A DNA stretch of 64,000 bases. Origin: Desmodesmus armatus. Lineage: Eukaryota; Chlorophyta; Chlorophyceae; Sphaeropleales; Scenedesmaceae. Of the stretch, positions 21,416 to 31,701 are shown piece after piece. The stretch covers positions 310,001-374,000 of the forward strand of contig VIIQ02000048.1 of assembly GCA_007449985.2 (NCBI GenBank), read 5' to 3'. A model generated the notes under the pieces. It had not been told where the DNA came from. It worked only from the letters and a program-made list of their open reading frames with translations, and searched no databases. Position numbers and translations under genes: made by a program. How positions within the stretch are numbered: the first letter of the stretch is position 1; each line of letters opens with the position of its first letter.

Positions 21416-24400
21416 ATGGGAAGCCTACTAGGTTCCAGTCTTCGGTCTTCTAGCAGCTCAGGTTCCCCCCTCCCCGGTGTTCAGTTCAGCTGGCGTGCGG
21501 GGCAGTGCGCTAGGCCAGCTACTGCCCTAAGAGCTACCACCCCTGTCCCAGGCAAACCCAGCGCTGGTCGTGTGCGTAACAGGGACAGACAGGACTGGCA
21601 GCTTTGCCCTGAGGAAGCAGCAAAATATGCAGCGCAGTTTGGGGGCTTTCAGACAGCACTGTGCCAGGCAAGCCCAGGTGACCCGACTTGGCAGGCCAGC
21701 CAGTCTCGCCTCCGGCAGTCGTGCGCTGGCGAATGGGCTTACAGCCCTGACGCCATGTCCTTTGGTGACTTTCAGCGGCATCCCGAAGTCGCGGGAGACA
21801 ACTATTGGATCTGTGCCCCTTTCCGCTCAGCAGGCAGCCTCCTCAAGCATTACCTCACACAGCGCCAGCAGCACAACAGCAGACTCGACGATACTTTCCC
21901 ACTGATGGAGTCCGTCTTCCTGGTGCCGAAACTCACCAAGAAGCCATGGTGGCCCCTCACCCACAGCTTTCAGATCATCCATGAGTACCCTGCTGGTACT
22001 CCCGGCTTGTTTCAGGCGCCCCAGCCTGACGGCAGTTGGCAGGACATGGGCCCACTCAGGTGGCCTGTGGTGGTGCTGCGGGATTCCCCTCTCCGCCTCA
22101 GGTCAGCTTCCGCTGGGCGCGGCTATGGCCCTGCCTTTCAGCCCCTTCAGGTTCCCATCACAGCCACCTCCACCCAGGGTCTCTACTACGAGCGCATTGG
22201 GAGGCCCACTGCGTCTCAGGTTGCGCCCTCACCAGCACAGCCCTCGCCTGGGTTGGACCCCATCGCCAGCACTGTTATCCGGCTCCGTGTTTCTGTTCGT
22301 GGACAGCATTTGGTTGCATTGCTGGATTCTGGTGCTACTGACAACTACGTTGACACCAGGTGGGCTACGGAGTTGTCACTTCCTGCTACATCTGTTCCAG
22401 GCAAGTCTGTCAAGCTTGCCAATGGCATGTTGCAGGATGCATCCCAGCAAATTGCTGCATTACCTTTTAGGATTGGCTCTTTCAAGGATTCCCAGCCCTT
22501 TACTGTCACTGACCTGGCAGTTGATGACATTGTTCTTGGGAAGCCTTGGTTGACTTTTCACAATCCTTGCATTGATTGGCAAAGTAATCTTGTTGTTCTC
22601 ACATCTAAGGGTGTTCAGCATACCCTGCCAACTGTTGTTGCTGACCCCGAGGATGTTAGCTTGATCTCGGCTATGGCAGCAGTCAAGTCTGTTGAGCGTG
22701 GTGCATCTGCATTTTTGGCGGTTCTTACTGAGGTGCAGTCAGGTCCTGATGCTCCTGAACCTGACCCCTTTGCCTCAGCTGTTGCTGACATGCCTCTGCC
22801 TGCCTGCCACGGCAGTTCGGCCACTCAAGTGCGCCATGTGCTGTTGAAGCACAAGGGTGTGTTCAGCAAGGTCACAGGTCTGCCACCCCTGCGTGGGGTT
22901 GAGCATGACATTTTACTGCAGCCAGGGGCCAAGCCTCCGTTTGGTCCCATCTACCAGCTGAGCCCTTTTGAGCTGGAGGAGTGCAAGCGTCAGCTAACTG
23001 AGCTGATTGAGAAGGATTTCATTCAGCCCAGCAAGTCACCTTATGGTGCACCCATCCTTTTTGTGCGCAAGAAGAATGGGAAGCTGCGCATGTGTGTTGA
23101 CTACAGGGCACTCAACAAGCTCACTGTTAAGAATCGGTACCCTTTGCCTCGTATTGATGAGTTGCTTGACAGGTTGCATAATGCCACTGTGTTTTCCAAG
23201 CTTGACTTGGACAGTGCGTACCACCAAGTCAGAATTGAGGAACAAGACATTCCCAAAACTGCATTCAGGACCCGTTACGGTCATTATGAGTGGAAGGTGT
23301 TGCCTTTTGGTCTCACCAATGCACCTGCCACTTTCCAAGGTCTCATGCATCATGTATTGCATGCGTATCTGGACCGTTTTGTCATTGTGTATCTAGATGA
23401 CATCTTGGTTTACTCTGCTACTGAGGCTGAGCATGCCCAGCATCTGGATTTGGTGTTGCAAGCATTGGAGGAAAATCAGCTACATGCTGGCCTCACAAAG
23501 TGTGCTTTTGGTCTGAATACTGTGGAGTTCTTGGGCCATGTGGTGTCCCCAGATGGCATCCGTCCTGATCCGGCCAAGATCTCTGCCGTTCAGGATTGGC
23601 CTGCTCCCAGTAATATGCATCAAGTGCGGCAGTTTTTGGGGCTCACCTCCTACTATCGGAAGTTCATTCGGCATTACAGCAGCATGGCTCTGCCTTTGAC
23701 AGAGCTCACTCGAGAGCACTCCCCCTGGCGTTGGCGCCCAGCGGTGGAGCAGCAGGCTTTTGAGGCCTTGAAGCAAGCCGTCTCCACAGCCCCTGCTCTC
23801 GCGATGCCAGACCCCAGCCGCCCTTATCAGGTGTTCACTGATGCATCAGGTTTTGCTTTGGGTGCTGTTTTACTGCAGGATCATGGTCACGGTCTGCAGC
23901 CAGTTGCTTACATCAGCAAGAAGCTGTCTGATACTGAGAAGCGGTACCCTACTGGCGACCGTGAAATGTTGGGTATTGTGCATGCATTGCAGCAGTGGCG
24001 CTGCTACCTTGAGGGTGCTGAGTTCACTGTGAACTCTGATCACCTGAATCATACATGGTTTGCAGCCAAGAAGGCTCAAAACATGTCACGTCGTCAAGCG
24101 AAGTGGACTGAGTGGCTTGAGTCTTACTACGGTGGTGTTGATATTCAGTGGAAGGAAGGCAAGGCCAACCCTGCTGACCCCTTGTCACGTCGGCCTGACC
24201 TTGCAACCATGTCCACTGTACATGATGCTTCCTTTGTGGATAAGTTGCGTGTTGCATATGAGCAGGATCCCTACTACTTGCATGCTCCTAAGTACCTGAA
24301 GTGCCAACACGGCATTTGGTACATGCATGATCGCATTGCTATCCCCGCCTGCAAGCCCCTCAAGCTACAGGTGTTGCGAGAGTGTCATGACTGTCCAAGC

Positions 24401-25696
24401 GCTGGCCACTTGGGTGTTGCTAAAACCCTGCAGCGCGTTGCTGAGCGCTTCTGGTGGCCACACCTGGCTAGGACAGTCCGCAATTATGTTGTGTCTTGTC
24501 CATCCTGTCAGCTGAACAAGCCCAGCACACAAGCACCAGCTGGCTTGTTGCACCCTTTGCCCATTCCCACCCATAAGTTTGAGTGCATTTCCTTGGACCT
24601 TATCACCGACCTTCCACCAACTAAGCATGGTCATGATGCTGTGCTTACCATTGTGGACCGTCTCACTAAGTTTGTGCGGTTCATTCCCACAACCAAGGGT
24701 GCAGGTGCTGACCCCATTGCATCGCTTGTGCGCAAAGAGTGGTTTAGGACCTTTGGATTGCCAAGAAGCATTGTTTCCGATCGCGACAGGCGCTTCTTGA
24801 GCAAGTTCTGGCGTGCATTGTTTTCTGCATTGGGCACTGACTTGAAGTTTTCTACTGCTTTTCATCCCCAGACTGACGGCCAGTCTGAGCGTGCTAATCG
24901 CACTTTGGAGGAGTACTTGCGGCATTTTGTTTCTCCCCGGCAGGATGATTGGGATGATTGGCTGGACTTGGCTGAGTACGCCATCAATGACTCTGTCAAC
25001 CCAGCCACAGGTTACTCTCCATTTTTCTTGTGTTTTGGCCAGAGCCCTTTGTCTGTGTTGGATGTTGCATTAGGCCCTGTCTTGGTGCCAGCAGCCCAAG
25101 TGACTGCTGATGACATGCATTCTGTCTTACAGCATGCCAAGACCAACTTGCATGCCGCCCAGCAGCGTATGATGGCACAGCAAAATGCGCATCGTCGTGA
25201 CGTTACTTTTTCTGTAGGTGACCTTGTGCGCTTGTCGGCAGCCAACCTTGCCTTGCCCAGCACCATGAGCAAGAAGCTTGCTGCTAAGTATCTGGGACCC
25301 TTCCCAGTACAACAGGTCATCAGCCCTGTCGCATACAGGCTGAAGCTGCCTCCTACTCTCAAGGTACACCCTGTGTTCCATGTCAGTCTTTTGCAACCCT
25401 GGCACACACAACCAGAGTTGCCACACCCTGCTGTCATGTCTCGTCCTCCTCCTGTTGATGTTGAAGAGGACCGCTTCTATGTTGAGAAGCTTTTGGATAA
25501 GCGGCAGTGCAAGCGTGGTCGTGGTGTGAGCATTGAGTACCTTGTGCGGTGGCGTGGCTATGGCCCTGAGGATGACATGTGGATAAATATGAAGCAGATT
25601 GATGATGATGTTGTTGAGGATTATGAAGCCACCCACCATGCTGCATTGCCTGTTGCTACTCGCAGCACGCGCCGTAGCCCTCGCAGGCGCCAATGA
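21416..25696 (+). CDS. pol: Chromovirus Pol (protease, RT, RNase H, integrase, chromodomain)
   Basis: The frame is open from 21368, with the first ATG at 21416, giving about 1426 residues in a frame different from gag and not overlapping it. An N-terminal region of unknown role comes first. Then: aspartic protease with [11 protein letters not shown] near residue 302, reverse transcriptase with YLDD near 659, RNase H with FTDASG near 807, integrase zinc-binding H-H-C-C near 989-1035, the D,D,E core near 1060-1160 ([25 protein letters not shown]), and a chromodomain near 1352-1408 ([13 protein letters not shown]). Chromodomains steer integration to marked chromatin. No inactivating change is seen. 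How pol is translated after the gag stop is unclear; reinitiation or stop bypass would be needed. Confidence 0.95.
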   Translation: MGSLLGSSLRSSSSSGSPLPGVQFSWRAGQCARPATALRATTPVPGKPSAGRVRNRDRQDWQLCPEEAAKYAAQFGGFQTALCQASPGDPTWQASQSRLRQSCAGEWAYSPDAMSFGDFQRHPEVAGDNYWICAPFRSAGSLLKHYLTQRQQHNSRLDDTFPLMESVFLVPKLTKKPWWPLTHSFQIIHEYPAGTPGLFQAPQPDGSWQDMGPLRWPVVVLRDSPLRLRSASAGRGYGPAFQPLQVPITATSTQGLYYERIGRPTASQVAPSPAQPSPGLDPIASTVIRLRVSVRGQHLVALLDSGATDNYVDTRWATELSLPATSVPGKSVKLANGMLQDASQQIAALPFRIGSFKDSQPFTVTDLAVDDIVLGKPWLTFHNPCIDWQSNLVVLTSKGVQHTLPTVVADPEDVSLISAMAAVKSVERGASAFLAVLTEVQSGPDAPEPDPFASAVADMPLPACHGSSATQVRHVLLKHKGVFSKVTGLPPLRGVEHDILLQPGAKPPFGPIYQLSPFELEECKRQLTELIEKDFIQPSKSPYGAPILFVRKKNGKLRMCVDYRALNKLTVKNRYPLPRIDELLDRLHNATVFSKLDLDSAYHQVRIEEQDIPKTAFRTRYGHYEWKVLPFGLTNAPATFQGLMHHVLHAYLDRFVIVYLDDILVYSATEAEHAQHLDLVLQALEENQLHAGLTKCAFGLNTVEFLGHVVSPDGIRPDPAKISAVQDWPAPSNMHQVRQFLGLTSYYRKFIRHYSSMALPLTELTREHSPWRWRPAVEQQAFEALKQAVSTAPALAMPDPSRPYQVFTDASGFALGAVLLQDHGHGLQPVAYISKKLSDTEKRYPTGDREMLGIVHALQQWRCYLEGAEFTVNSDHLNHTWFAAKKAQNMSRRQAKWTEWLESYYGGVDIQWKEGKANPADPLSRRPDLATMSTVHDASFVDKLRVAYEQDPYYLHAPKYLKCQHGIWYMHDRIAIPACKPLKLQVLRECHDCPSAGHLGVAKTLQRVAERFWWPHLARTVRNYVVSCPSCQLNKPSTQAPAGLLHPLPIPTHKFECISLDLITDLPPTKHGHDAVLTIVDRLTKFVRFIPTTKGAGADPIASLVRKEWFRTFGLPRSIVSDRDRRFLSKFWRALFSALGTDLKFSTAFHPQTDGQSERANRTLEEYLRHFVSPRQDDWDDWLDLAEYAINDSVNPATGYSPFFLCFGQSPLSVLDVALGPVLVPAAQVTADDMHSVLQHAKTNLHAAQQRMMAQQNAHRRDVTFSVGDLVRLSAANLALPSTMSKKLAAKYLGPFPVQQVISPVAYRLKLPPTLKVHPVFHVSLLQPWHTQPELPHPAVMSRPPPVDVEEDRFYVEKLLDKRQCKRGRGVSIEYLVRWRGYGPEDDMWINMKQIDDDVVEDYEATHHAALPVATRSTRRSPRRRQ

Positions 25697-25708
25697 GGAC
25701 ATTGGCGT

Positions 25709-25720
25709 TGAAAAGGGGGG
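25709..25720 (+). other. Polypurine tract
   Basis: A purine run (GAAAAGGGGGG) lies a few bases before the right LTR, the expected site for plus-strand priming. Confidence 0.7.
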
Positions 25721-25726
25721 GCGTGA

Positions 25727-26046
25727 TGTTATGAGTAAGCTCGATACTTTATCTTTTGGTTGTCAACGGCCTGTCACAACCGTAATCCGGTTGGTCGGTC
25801 GAAGGCCAGTCGACCTTTCGGCATCAAGCACGAGCCCTGCGCTCATGCTCGACACTTCCAATTCCTTCTGGTTATCTTTCCTACATCATTTCCAGTTGTA
25901 TCTGTTATCTTGTTCGGTCATTGGTAACCTCGTCGTTCACAGGATTCCCTGAGTCCGAGCCCAGACTCTCTTTATGGCATCCAAAGTCATAGGAAAGTCT
26001 AGTCTTGGCATGCACGCACTGACAGAGCGTTCCACAGCTCTCAACA
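25727..26046 (+). repeat. Right (3') LTR
   Basis: 320 bp, identical by eye to 20014-20333, followed directly by the GTTGC duplication. Confidence 0.97.
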
Positions 26047-26051
26047 GTTGC
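26047..26051. repeat. Target-site duplication, right copy (GTTGC)
   Basis: Matches 20009-20013. In the undisturbed gene only one copy existed; read on the minus strand it lies across the Ser-Asn codons of GPGSN. Confidence 0.95.
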
Positions 26052-27614
26052 TGCCGGGTCCGACTTGCAGTGTGTGCTTGCCAGCTGGCAGCAGGCCCGC
26101 CCAGCCACCAACAGCAGCTGTGGCAGCAGCAGCAAACCCGGCCAGGTTGCCCAGCATGCTGCCACCGGACCCTGCTGTAGGTGTTGCAGGCATCACTCCT
26201 GCAGATCCCAGCAGCAGCCTGTGCTTGAGGCCCTCTAAAGCTGCCACAACGGCTGAGGAAGGACCTGCAGCAGCAGCTGAAGCTGTGCTGGGCAGGGGCG
26301 CTCCTGCACGACCTGGCAGCTGGCCACTGAAAGCAGCCAGGCTGCTGCTGTTGGTGCTGGCCATGCCTGCATCAGGACCCAGCTGTGCCAACAGCTGTGC
26401 TAGGGCCCAGTCGCTGTCCTCAGCTTGCTGGGCATTGAGGGAGTTGGGCACCATGGAGGTAGGCATGAGGGAGGAAGGCCTGGGTACTGCTGCAGGACAG
26501 CTGCATGGTTGCTGTTGAGGCTGTAGGCTGGGTCAGGTGTGGCTGCTGTGCAGCCTCCATACAGATCTGACAGGACAGGCAGGGGAACAGCAGCCCCTGA
26601 TGCTGCAGCGTGCCTGGTGTGCATGCCGCATGAAGAACCCTCAGTAAAAGCGCTGGCCATCCCTGTGTTGCTACCAGCTGATGCTGTGCTGGCCTGCCGG
26701 CACTGTGCTGCCTGCAGTTCCTGCAGCTGCTGCATGAGGATCTGCTGCTGCATTACTCCATGCAGTGCTGGACCACCTGCACGGGTGTCATCAAAGCTGC
26801 GGCGTGCTGCAGTGCTTTCATTCGCGTAAAGCTGCTGCAGGTGCTCAAGCAGGTTGCTGTCCAACGTCGTGCTGCTGGGGTTGGAGGCAGACAGAAGGGC
26901 TTGAGTGGTAGCTGTGCTGGCATGGGCTGTAGAAGGTGCTGGGCCCGCTGCTGTCTGCAGCAGGGACAGCAGGGCCTGCTGGTCTTGTGTGCTGTTGGTG
27001 CTATCTGGCAGCCGTCCACGGGCAGACGCAGCGGCATCATAGGTGGAAGCCAGTCCAAAGGTGTCCAAGGTCTTGTAGTCGCCAGCTGATGGGGTCATAA
27101 CTGGTCCCTCGGGAGTGGTGGCAGTGGGCAGTGGGGCTGGGAAGGTGATGCTGATCTGTGCTGCCCCACCGACAGAACCTGTGGTTGAGGGGCTGCGCAT
27201 GCTGCTGGTGGTGCTGCTGCTGGTGGCACTGTTGGCACTGAACAGGCTGTACTGCAGAGGGGCTGAGCCAAAGGCAGTGTTTGAATGCAGGATGCTGCTT
27301 GCTGCATCACTGCTGATGGCCGAAGCAGCCAGCTTCCTGCCATAAGGATCAGTGCCAGTGGAAGACCCAGCAGACATGCAGGCTGAGGGTGCTGCATCAG
27401 CTTGTGCAGCACCACACACTGTGGACCCAACGGCTGCAGGGACAGCCTGCGTCCTCAGTTTGCCATACAGAGATGTCATCCCTGGAAAGCCAGAGCTGGG
27501 GAGTGGTGTGAGCGTTGCTGTGTTGCCTGTGGCAGCCAGAAGTCTGCTGTTCAGCAGCTGACTCAAACTGCTGTTGTCCATCTGCTGTACTGTTGTTGCA
27601 CGAGACTGCGCCAT

Positions 27615-28720
27615 ACTTCTTGTCTATGATACTAGTGGACGACCCAAACTAGTGGCGATGCGTATCGCCTGCGATCGAGCCACAAGGATTTGTGGCGGAG
27701 AGAAGATTGGGGTAGGATTCGGTGTGTCACTTTCAGCGCTGAGCGTGGCAAAAGCCACAAATCAATATCAGCATATGGATGTACGTGCGATATGGCGGTC
27801 TGCTCCTCCACCGGGGGATACCGGAATGCCACAACCGGAGTGCAACCGTCAGCGACCTTTTCGGCAGGGGCGTAAAATGCTCCAAACACGTTTTTTGATC
27901 ATACAAAGTATCTTTCAGTGGCTATTGATGGCCGTCAGCGTCAGGGCAGGCGGCCATCTTCCAACACGTTCAGCACACACCACTCAGTGGAGGCCTGGCC
28001 CATTGCCATGCCCAGAACAGTGCCCCATCAAGCGATGCAGCAAGCTCTTCCCGAAGCCTCTTGATATGGTTCATTACCTGAGCCAGCAGCCCCTGAGAAC
28101 TCACTCAAGCCCAGAAGGAGAAGGCGTGGGTGCCGCCCCTCAGGGCCGGGAGGGCAGCACCAGTCACTGAGTGCCTTCTCGTCACCTGATGCATCAGGCA
28201 GCTGGCTAGCACATACTTGTTGAAGCTGTGCGATAGTCTTGACGTTATCACCTGTTCACACGCTTTGCGTTGCAAGTACTGATAGGGTCACCGCTCAGCT
28301 GGAATGACGCACCAAGTGTGGTGTGGTGTGGAGTTTTGATCCCTCCGTGTTGCAGCCTGGTCCACCCAGCACAGACCATGATGCTGCCCAGTCAGCAGCA
28401 AAGTACTTGCAAACGCCAACGCAGGAGCCTCCACTCCTTCCACTCATCAAAAAGACCAAGGGCCTCAGCAGTGGGCATGCCTACTGCCATGCGCATGGCT
28501 GCAATTCATTGTACGGCGAGGTACACAGACCGTGGCGATGCATGCAACCTGCCAAGTCTGCATGGCAGCAGTTCAATGCATGAAGCACAAACTGGGGCCG
28601 TGCATGCAATCCCTCGTGCCGCACAAGGCAGCGGCTGTGACGCACATACATGCACCCTGGCATGCATGAGGCAACCGCCTCATCAAGCAACGTTAGTTAA
28701 CCGCCTCGCGCTCCAGCTGT
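27615..28720. other. Zinc-finger gene promoter / SKA1 3' flank, no gene seen
   Basis: Both neighbours are on the minus strand, so this holds the SKA1 3' UTR and the CCCH gene promoter. Near the CCCH start the motif ACTAGT occurs twice (about 27630 and 27648), followed by an imperfect palindrome GGCGATGCGTATCGCC. Open frames on either strand lack recognisable domains. Confidence 0.4.
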
Positions 28721-31313
28721 CTACTGTGGTGGTGGCTGCAGTACGTATGCAGACACAGAGCCAGAGGACTCCAGCATGGTGCGGACCTGCAGGCAACAGC
28801 AGCGGCAACACAGCACCTTGGGACGTGTCCTCCGCAGGTTGCCCCTGGTGCCAGCCGACACTGCAGTCGGGGTGCCGACCCAGCCTGACATGTTGAGAAG
28901 CAAACAGCCTTGGTGCCTGATGTTAGTTCTGGTCGATTGTGCTGCACATGCACACTGCTACATGCAGTGACCTCCTCACCTCCTGCAGCCTTCCCAGGTG
29001 CCTGAGCAGCATCAGGATGCTCTTGCCTGTCTTGTCCATGCGGATGGCTGACCCACTCTTGAGGTCAGTCTCAACAAACCAGAAGCGGCCCTTGGCAGCC
29101 TCCTTGCTCTGCACACATACATGGACAGCAACAGCACACTGATGCATTAAGGTTTGTCTGATGAGGATGGCATGCTTGTACCTGCGACGCAGTCATGATG
29201 TCAGCACACATGCACAGACATGCACAGCACCACGAGCAACAACAGGCACACACTGGGTGTCAAGCGTGCGTCTTGCTTGAGACTTCACCATCAAGCGCAA
29301 CACACATTTGAACGCGGAGGCTGCATGTGTGCTGGCCACCTCACAGCCTGCCAAATGTCGTTGCAGAAAGCACCACTGAGGCTGGTGACACTGCACTGCT
29401 GTGGCCCCTCAAAAGGTGACTGGGTGGCGTGCTGCTGACCCAATAAGGTGTGCAAGGCGGCTGCTAACCACACATAAAACTGGCCGGAATAACCAATATT
29501 TAAACTGCAGCAGAATGCTGCGTGGGATAAGTTGGGCAGTGCTGTGCTGACCCACCTCCACTGCGTGGTACAGGTCATGCAAGCGCTGCCTCTCCTCAGA
29601 TGCCACTCTGTTGAGCTGGTTGCGTGACACCAGCACCATCTGCTTATAGCAGGCAGCAGCGTGGCTGACCAGCTCCTCAAGAGCGGCATTCACCTGAAAC
29701 ACCACATGCAGCACCCGCATACATTCACACGTGATCAGCTGATGTCTGCGGGGCCTCCATAGCATGGCTGCACCAGACGTCTTTCAACACATCGAGGATC
29801 AATGTTATCCTCTGCCATTGATGCACCTGTTGGCAGCATTGTTTGGAATGCTGTGTGCAGCCGCCACAGGTCACTGTGACCCTAACACTGTCGGCACCCT
29901 TCACAGGACAGGCAGAACGCACAGACAGGGATGCTTGCTGCGTGCATAAGCAGTTGCTGGCCGCTGCCCCGGCACGCAGGGCCCACCTTGTCCAGAGTGA
30001 GGCGGCCCTTCAAGTAGGCAGGCACCCTGCTCAGCTCGTCTGCAGTCACATACCACTTGGGAGGTGCTGCTGGTGCTGCTGCCAAGCTGCTGCCGCTGCC
30101 ACTGCTGCCCACTGCTGCCAGCACATCCCGGCGTCTCCTGTCACCTGCTGCCTTGCCTGCAGGCAGGAGTCAGAGGCATTAGTCTAGCCAATAACGCACT
30201 CATGCTGCCATCAACAGCAGTCCCGCCGACCAAAATTGTCCTCAATCGATGCCAACGGCAGACTGTGGCGGTGCTAGTGCGCATGCCACCCACAAAGTGA
30301 ACTCTGTGAGCAGTTGTGCAGTAGGCTGAGTTGCTGGGCGGCATGATGAGTACAGCACAGCGGCTGCAGGCAACAAGGTGCATGGATTGAGTCATTCCCA
30401 GGCCGTGCTGCAAAGTGTCACCCCACCTTTGACAGCATCATCTGCTCCTGCAGTTGTTGCTGCTGGACCACGCACACCAGTCACAGTGGCTGCTCCCGCC
30501 ACGCCTGCTGCTGTGCTGGCTGCTGCACCCAGCGGGGCTGTGTTGAGGCTGGGCAGGTGCTGCGGCAGATTGCTGCTGATCTGCTGCAGGTGCTGCTGCT
30601 GAATCTGTGCAGCTTGTATCAATGCCCTCGCCTGCAGTCCAGGCAGAGGCAGTGAATCAAAATTTGTAGCCTCGCGTGTATCTAATGCCGTATGAGTGTT
30701 TTGGGCGACGACAACATTCGGCGCATATCACGCAATTCAAGCAGTTTCTGCTACATGCCAGGTGGCAGCATGCTGTGTCCGCCGCCCCTGTGTCTCGGCT
30801 GCCGTACCGTACCCTACCTTGGGGAGCACAGCCAGCTCATGGGCTGTATGTTGCCGCAGCTCCTCAAACAGCTGCTCCAGAGCTCTCACACTGGCCTGCA
30901 GGCACCACAGGCACATCGTGTCCCAAGTCTTGGGGGCACATATGGGACCTGGCTGCTAGGCTGTTTATCTCAAACCCAACCACATGATGCAGGCAGAAGG
31001 CCAGAAACGTAGGGTCTTGCACTGCGCACCTCGATGCCTTGGATGTCCCTGATGAATATGTGCTTCACACTGTCTGCAGGCACGCAAGCAGCTTGGTGTG
31101 AGCATCAGCAGCAGTTGGGGCAGCTCTCTGTCGGGGTGCAGTTTGGCAACAGCAGCACTACGCACCCTCAACCCTGAAGCACACAAGCTGCTGTAGCTCA
31201 GCTATTCGTTGCGAGAAGGCTTGAGTCATCTGTGAGAAGGAGCTGGAGCTATTGTCGTTTTCATCTCTCTCAAACACAGAGACTGTGGAGACTGATGCAC
31301 GCAGGTCCTGCAT
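28721..31313 (-). CDS. SKA1: SKA1 homologue, kinetochore microtubule-binding protein
   Basis: Eight exons on the minus strand: 31313-31166, 31073-31030, 30895-30818, 30631-30427, 30156-29987, 29693-29556, 29108-28980 and 28786-28721. They give 325 residues with all phases matched. The N-terminal part is helical (QAFSQRIAELQQL, ALEQLFEELRQH), followed by a Gln/Ala-rich linker. The C-terminal part matches the SKA1 winged-helix microtubule-binding domain: LSRVPAYLKGRLTLDKVN, a central LYHAVE, GRFWFVETDLKSG and LMLLRHLGRLQEVR. A final short exon ends SAYVLQPPPQ, where animal SKA1 ends in a similar RYV tail. The Ska complex tethers kinetochores to spindle microtubules. It is head to head with the OPR gene (388-base spacer). 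Confidence 0.85.
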
Positions 31314-31701
31314 ACTTCAGTGTGTACTGGAGACGGTCTGAACCTGCTTTTCACATCCAAGTTGCAGATCTAAGCTAGCTTGACAGGAAACAGTGACCAG
31401 TGGAAGGCATCGAGCAAGTCAGTTGCAAGAGCAATTTGAATTCAACTGTATTGGTTGGGAACTGTATGGTGAAGACGCCAAGCGATTCATGGACCAGATG
31501 GGCGGGCAATGCAATACTAAATCGTACTTATTCAGAACCTGCATTTGTTGCTATGCGCTCGCACCACCACAGTGATACCAGTAAAGACCTGAAACACAGA
31601 TCATCCACTCTCCACGCTGGTGCTTGTCATGCTGCAAAGATGGAAGAGCAGCAAACTGTGCACAAGCAATTGTGTGGTGACGAGGTGTCAGAATCCAGGG
31701 C
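31314..31701. promoter_or_regulatory. Shared divergent promoter, SKA1 / OPR-RAP
   Basis: The two ATGs are 388 bases apart on opposite strands, so this spacer must carry both promoters and 5' UTRs. No TATA box or palindrome stands out. Confidence 0.55.

Larger units (their letters stand above)
20014..26046 (+). mobile_element. Full-length Ty3/gypsy chromovirus LTR retrotransposon
   Basis: The element is 6033 bp with two 320-bp LTRs (TG...CA), a primer-binding-like site, gag, pol and a polypurine tract, flanked by a GTTGC duplication. Pol order is protease, reverse transcriptase, RNase H, integrase and chromodomain, the hallmark of chromoviruses. I find no difference between the LTRs and no stops within gag or pol, so the insertion is recent and the element may still be active. 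It lies antisense to the CCCH zinc-finger gene that it interrupts. Confidence 0.97.
19447..27614 (-). pseudogene. TTP/TIS11-like tandem CCCH zinc-finger gene, split by a retrotransposon
   Basis: Without the insertion the gene has three exons on the minus strand: 27614-26563, 26479-26047 joined to 20008-19997, and 19734-19447. Phases agree throughout and give 594 residues. The first 490 or so are Ser/Ala/Gln-rich with no known domain. The last exon encodes two fingers, [20 protein letters not shown] and [20 protein letters not shown], both C-x8-C-x5-C-x3-H, each after a lead-in of the YKTxxC type, with the 18-residue linker typical of tristetraprolin proteins. Such proteins bind AU-rich mRNA and recruit deadenylases. 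A chromovirus sits in exon 2 between GPGSN and PMYKTEMC; as read, translation meets Cys then stop inside the LTR, so both fingers are lost. An 83-base intron (26480-26562) resolves the frame change in the N-terminal region. Confidence 0.88.

Noticed and set aside
26472..26485. An 8-base GT..AG segment (GTACCCAG on minus) at a frame change in the CCCH zinc-finger gene, resembling a micro-intron like the one at the permease frame break
   Set aside because: A normal 83-base intron (26480-26562) with GTATGG donor and CCCAG acceptor restores the frame and fits all exon phases, so no micro-intron is needed here.
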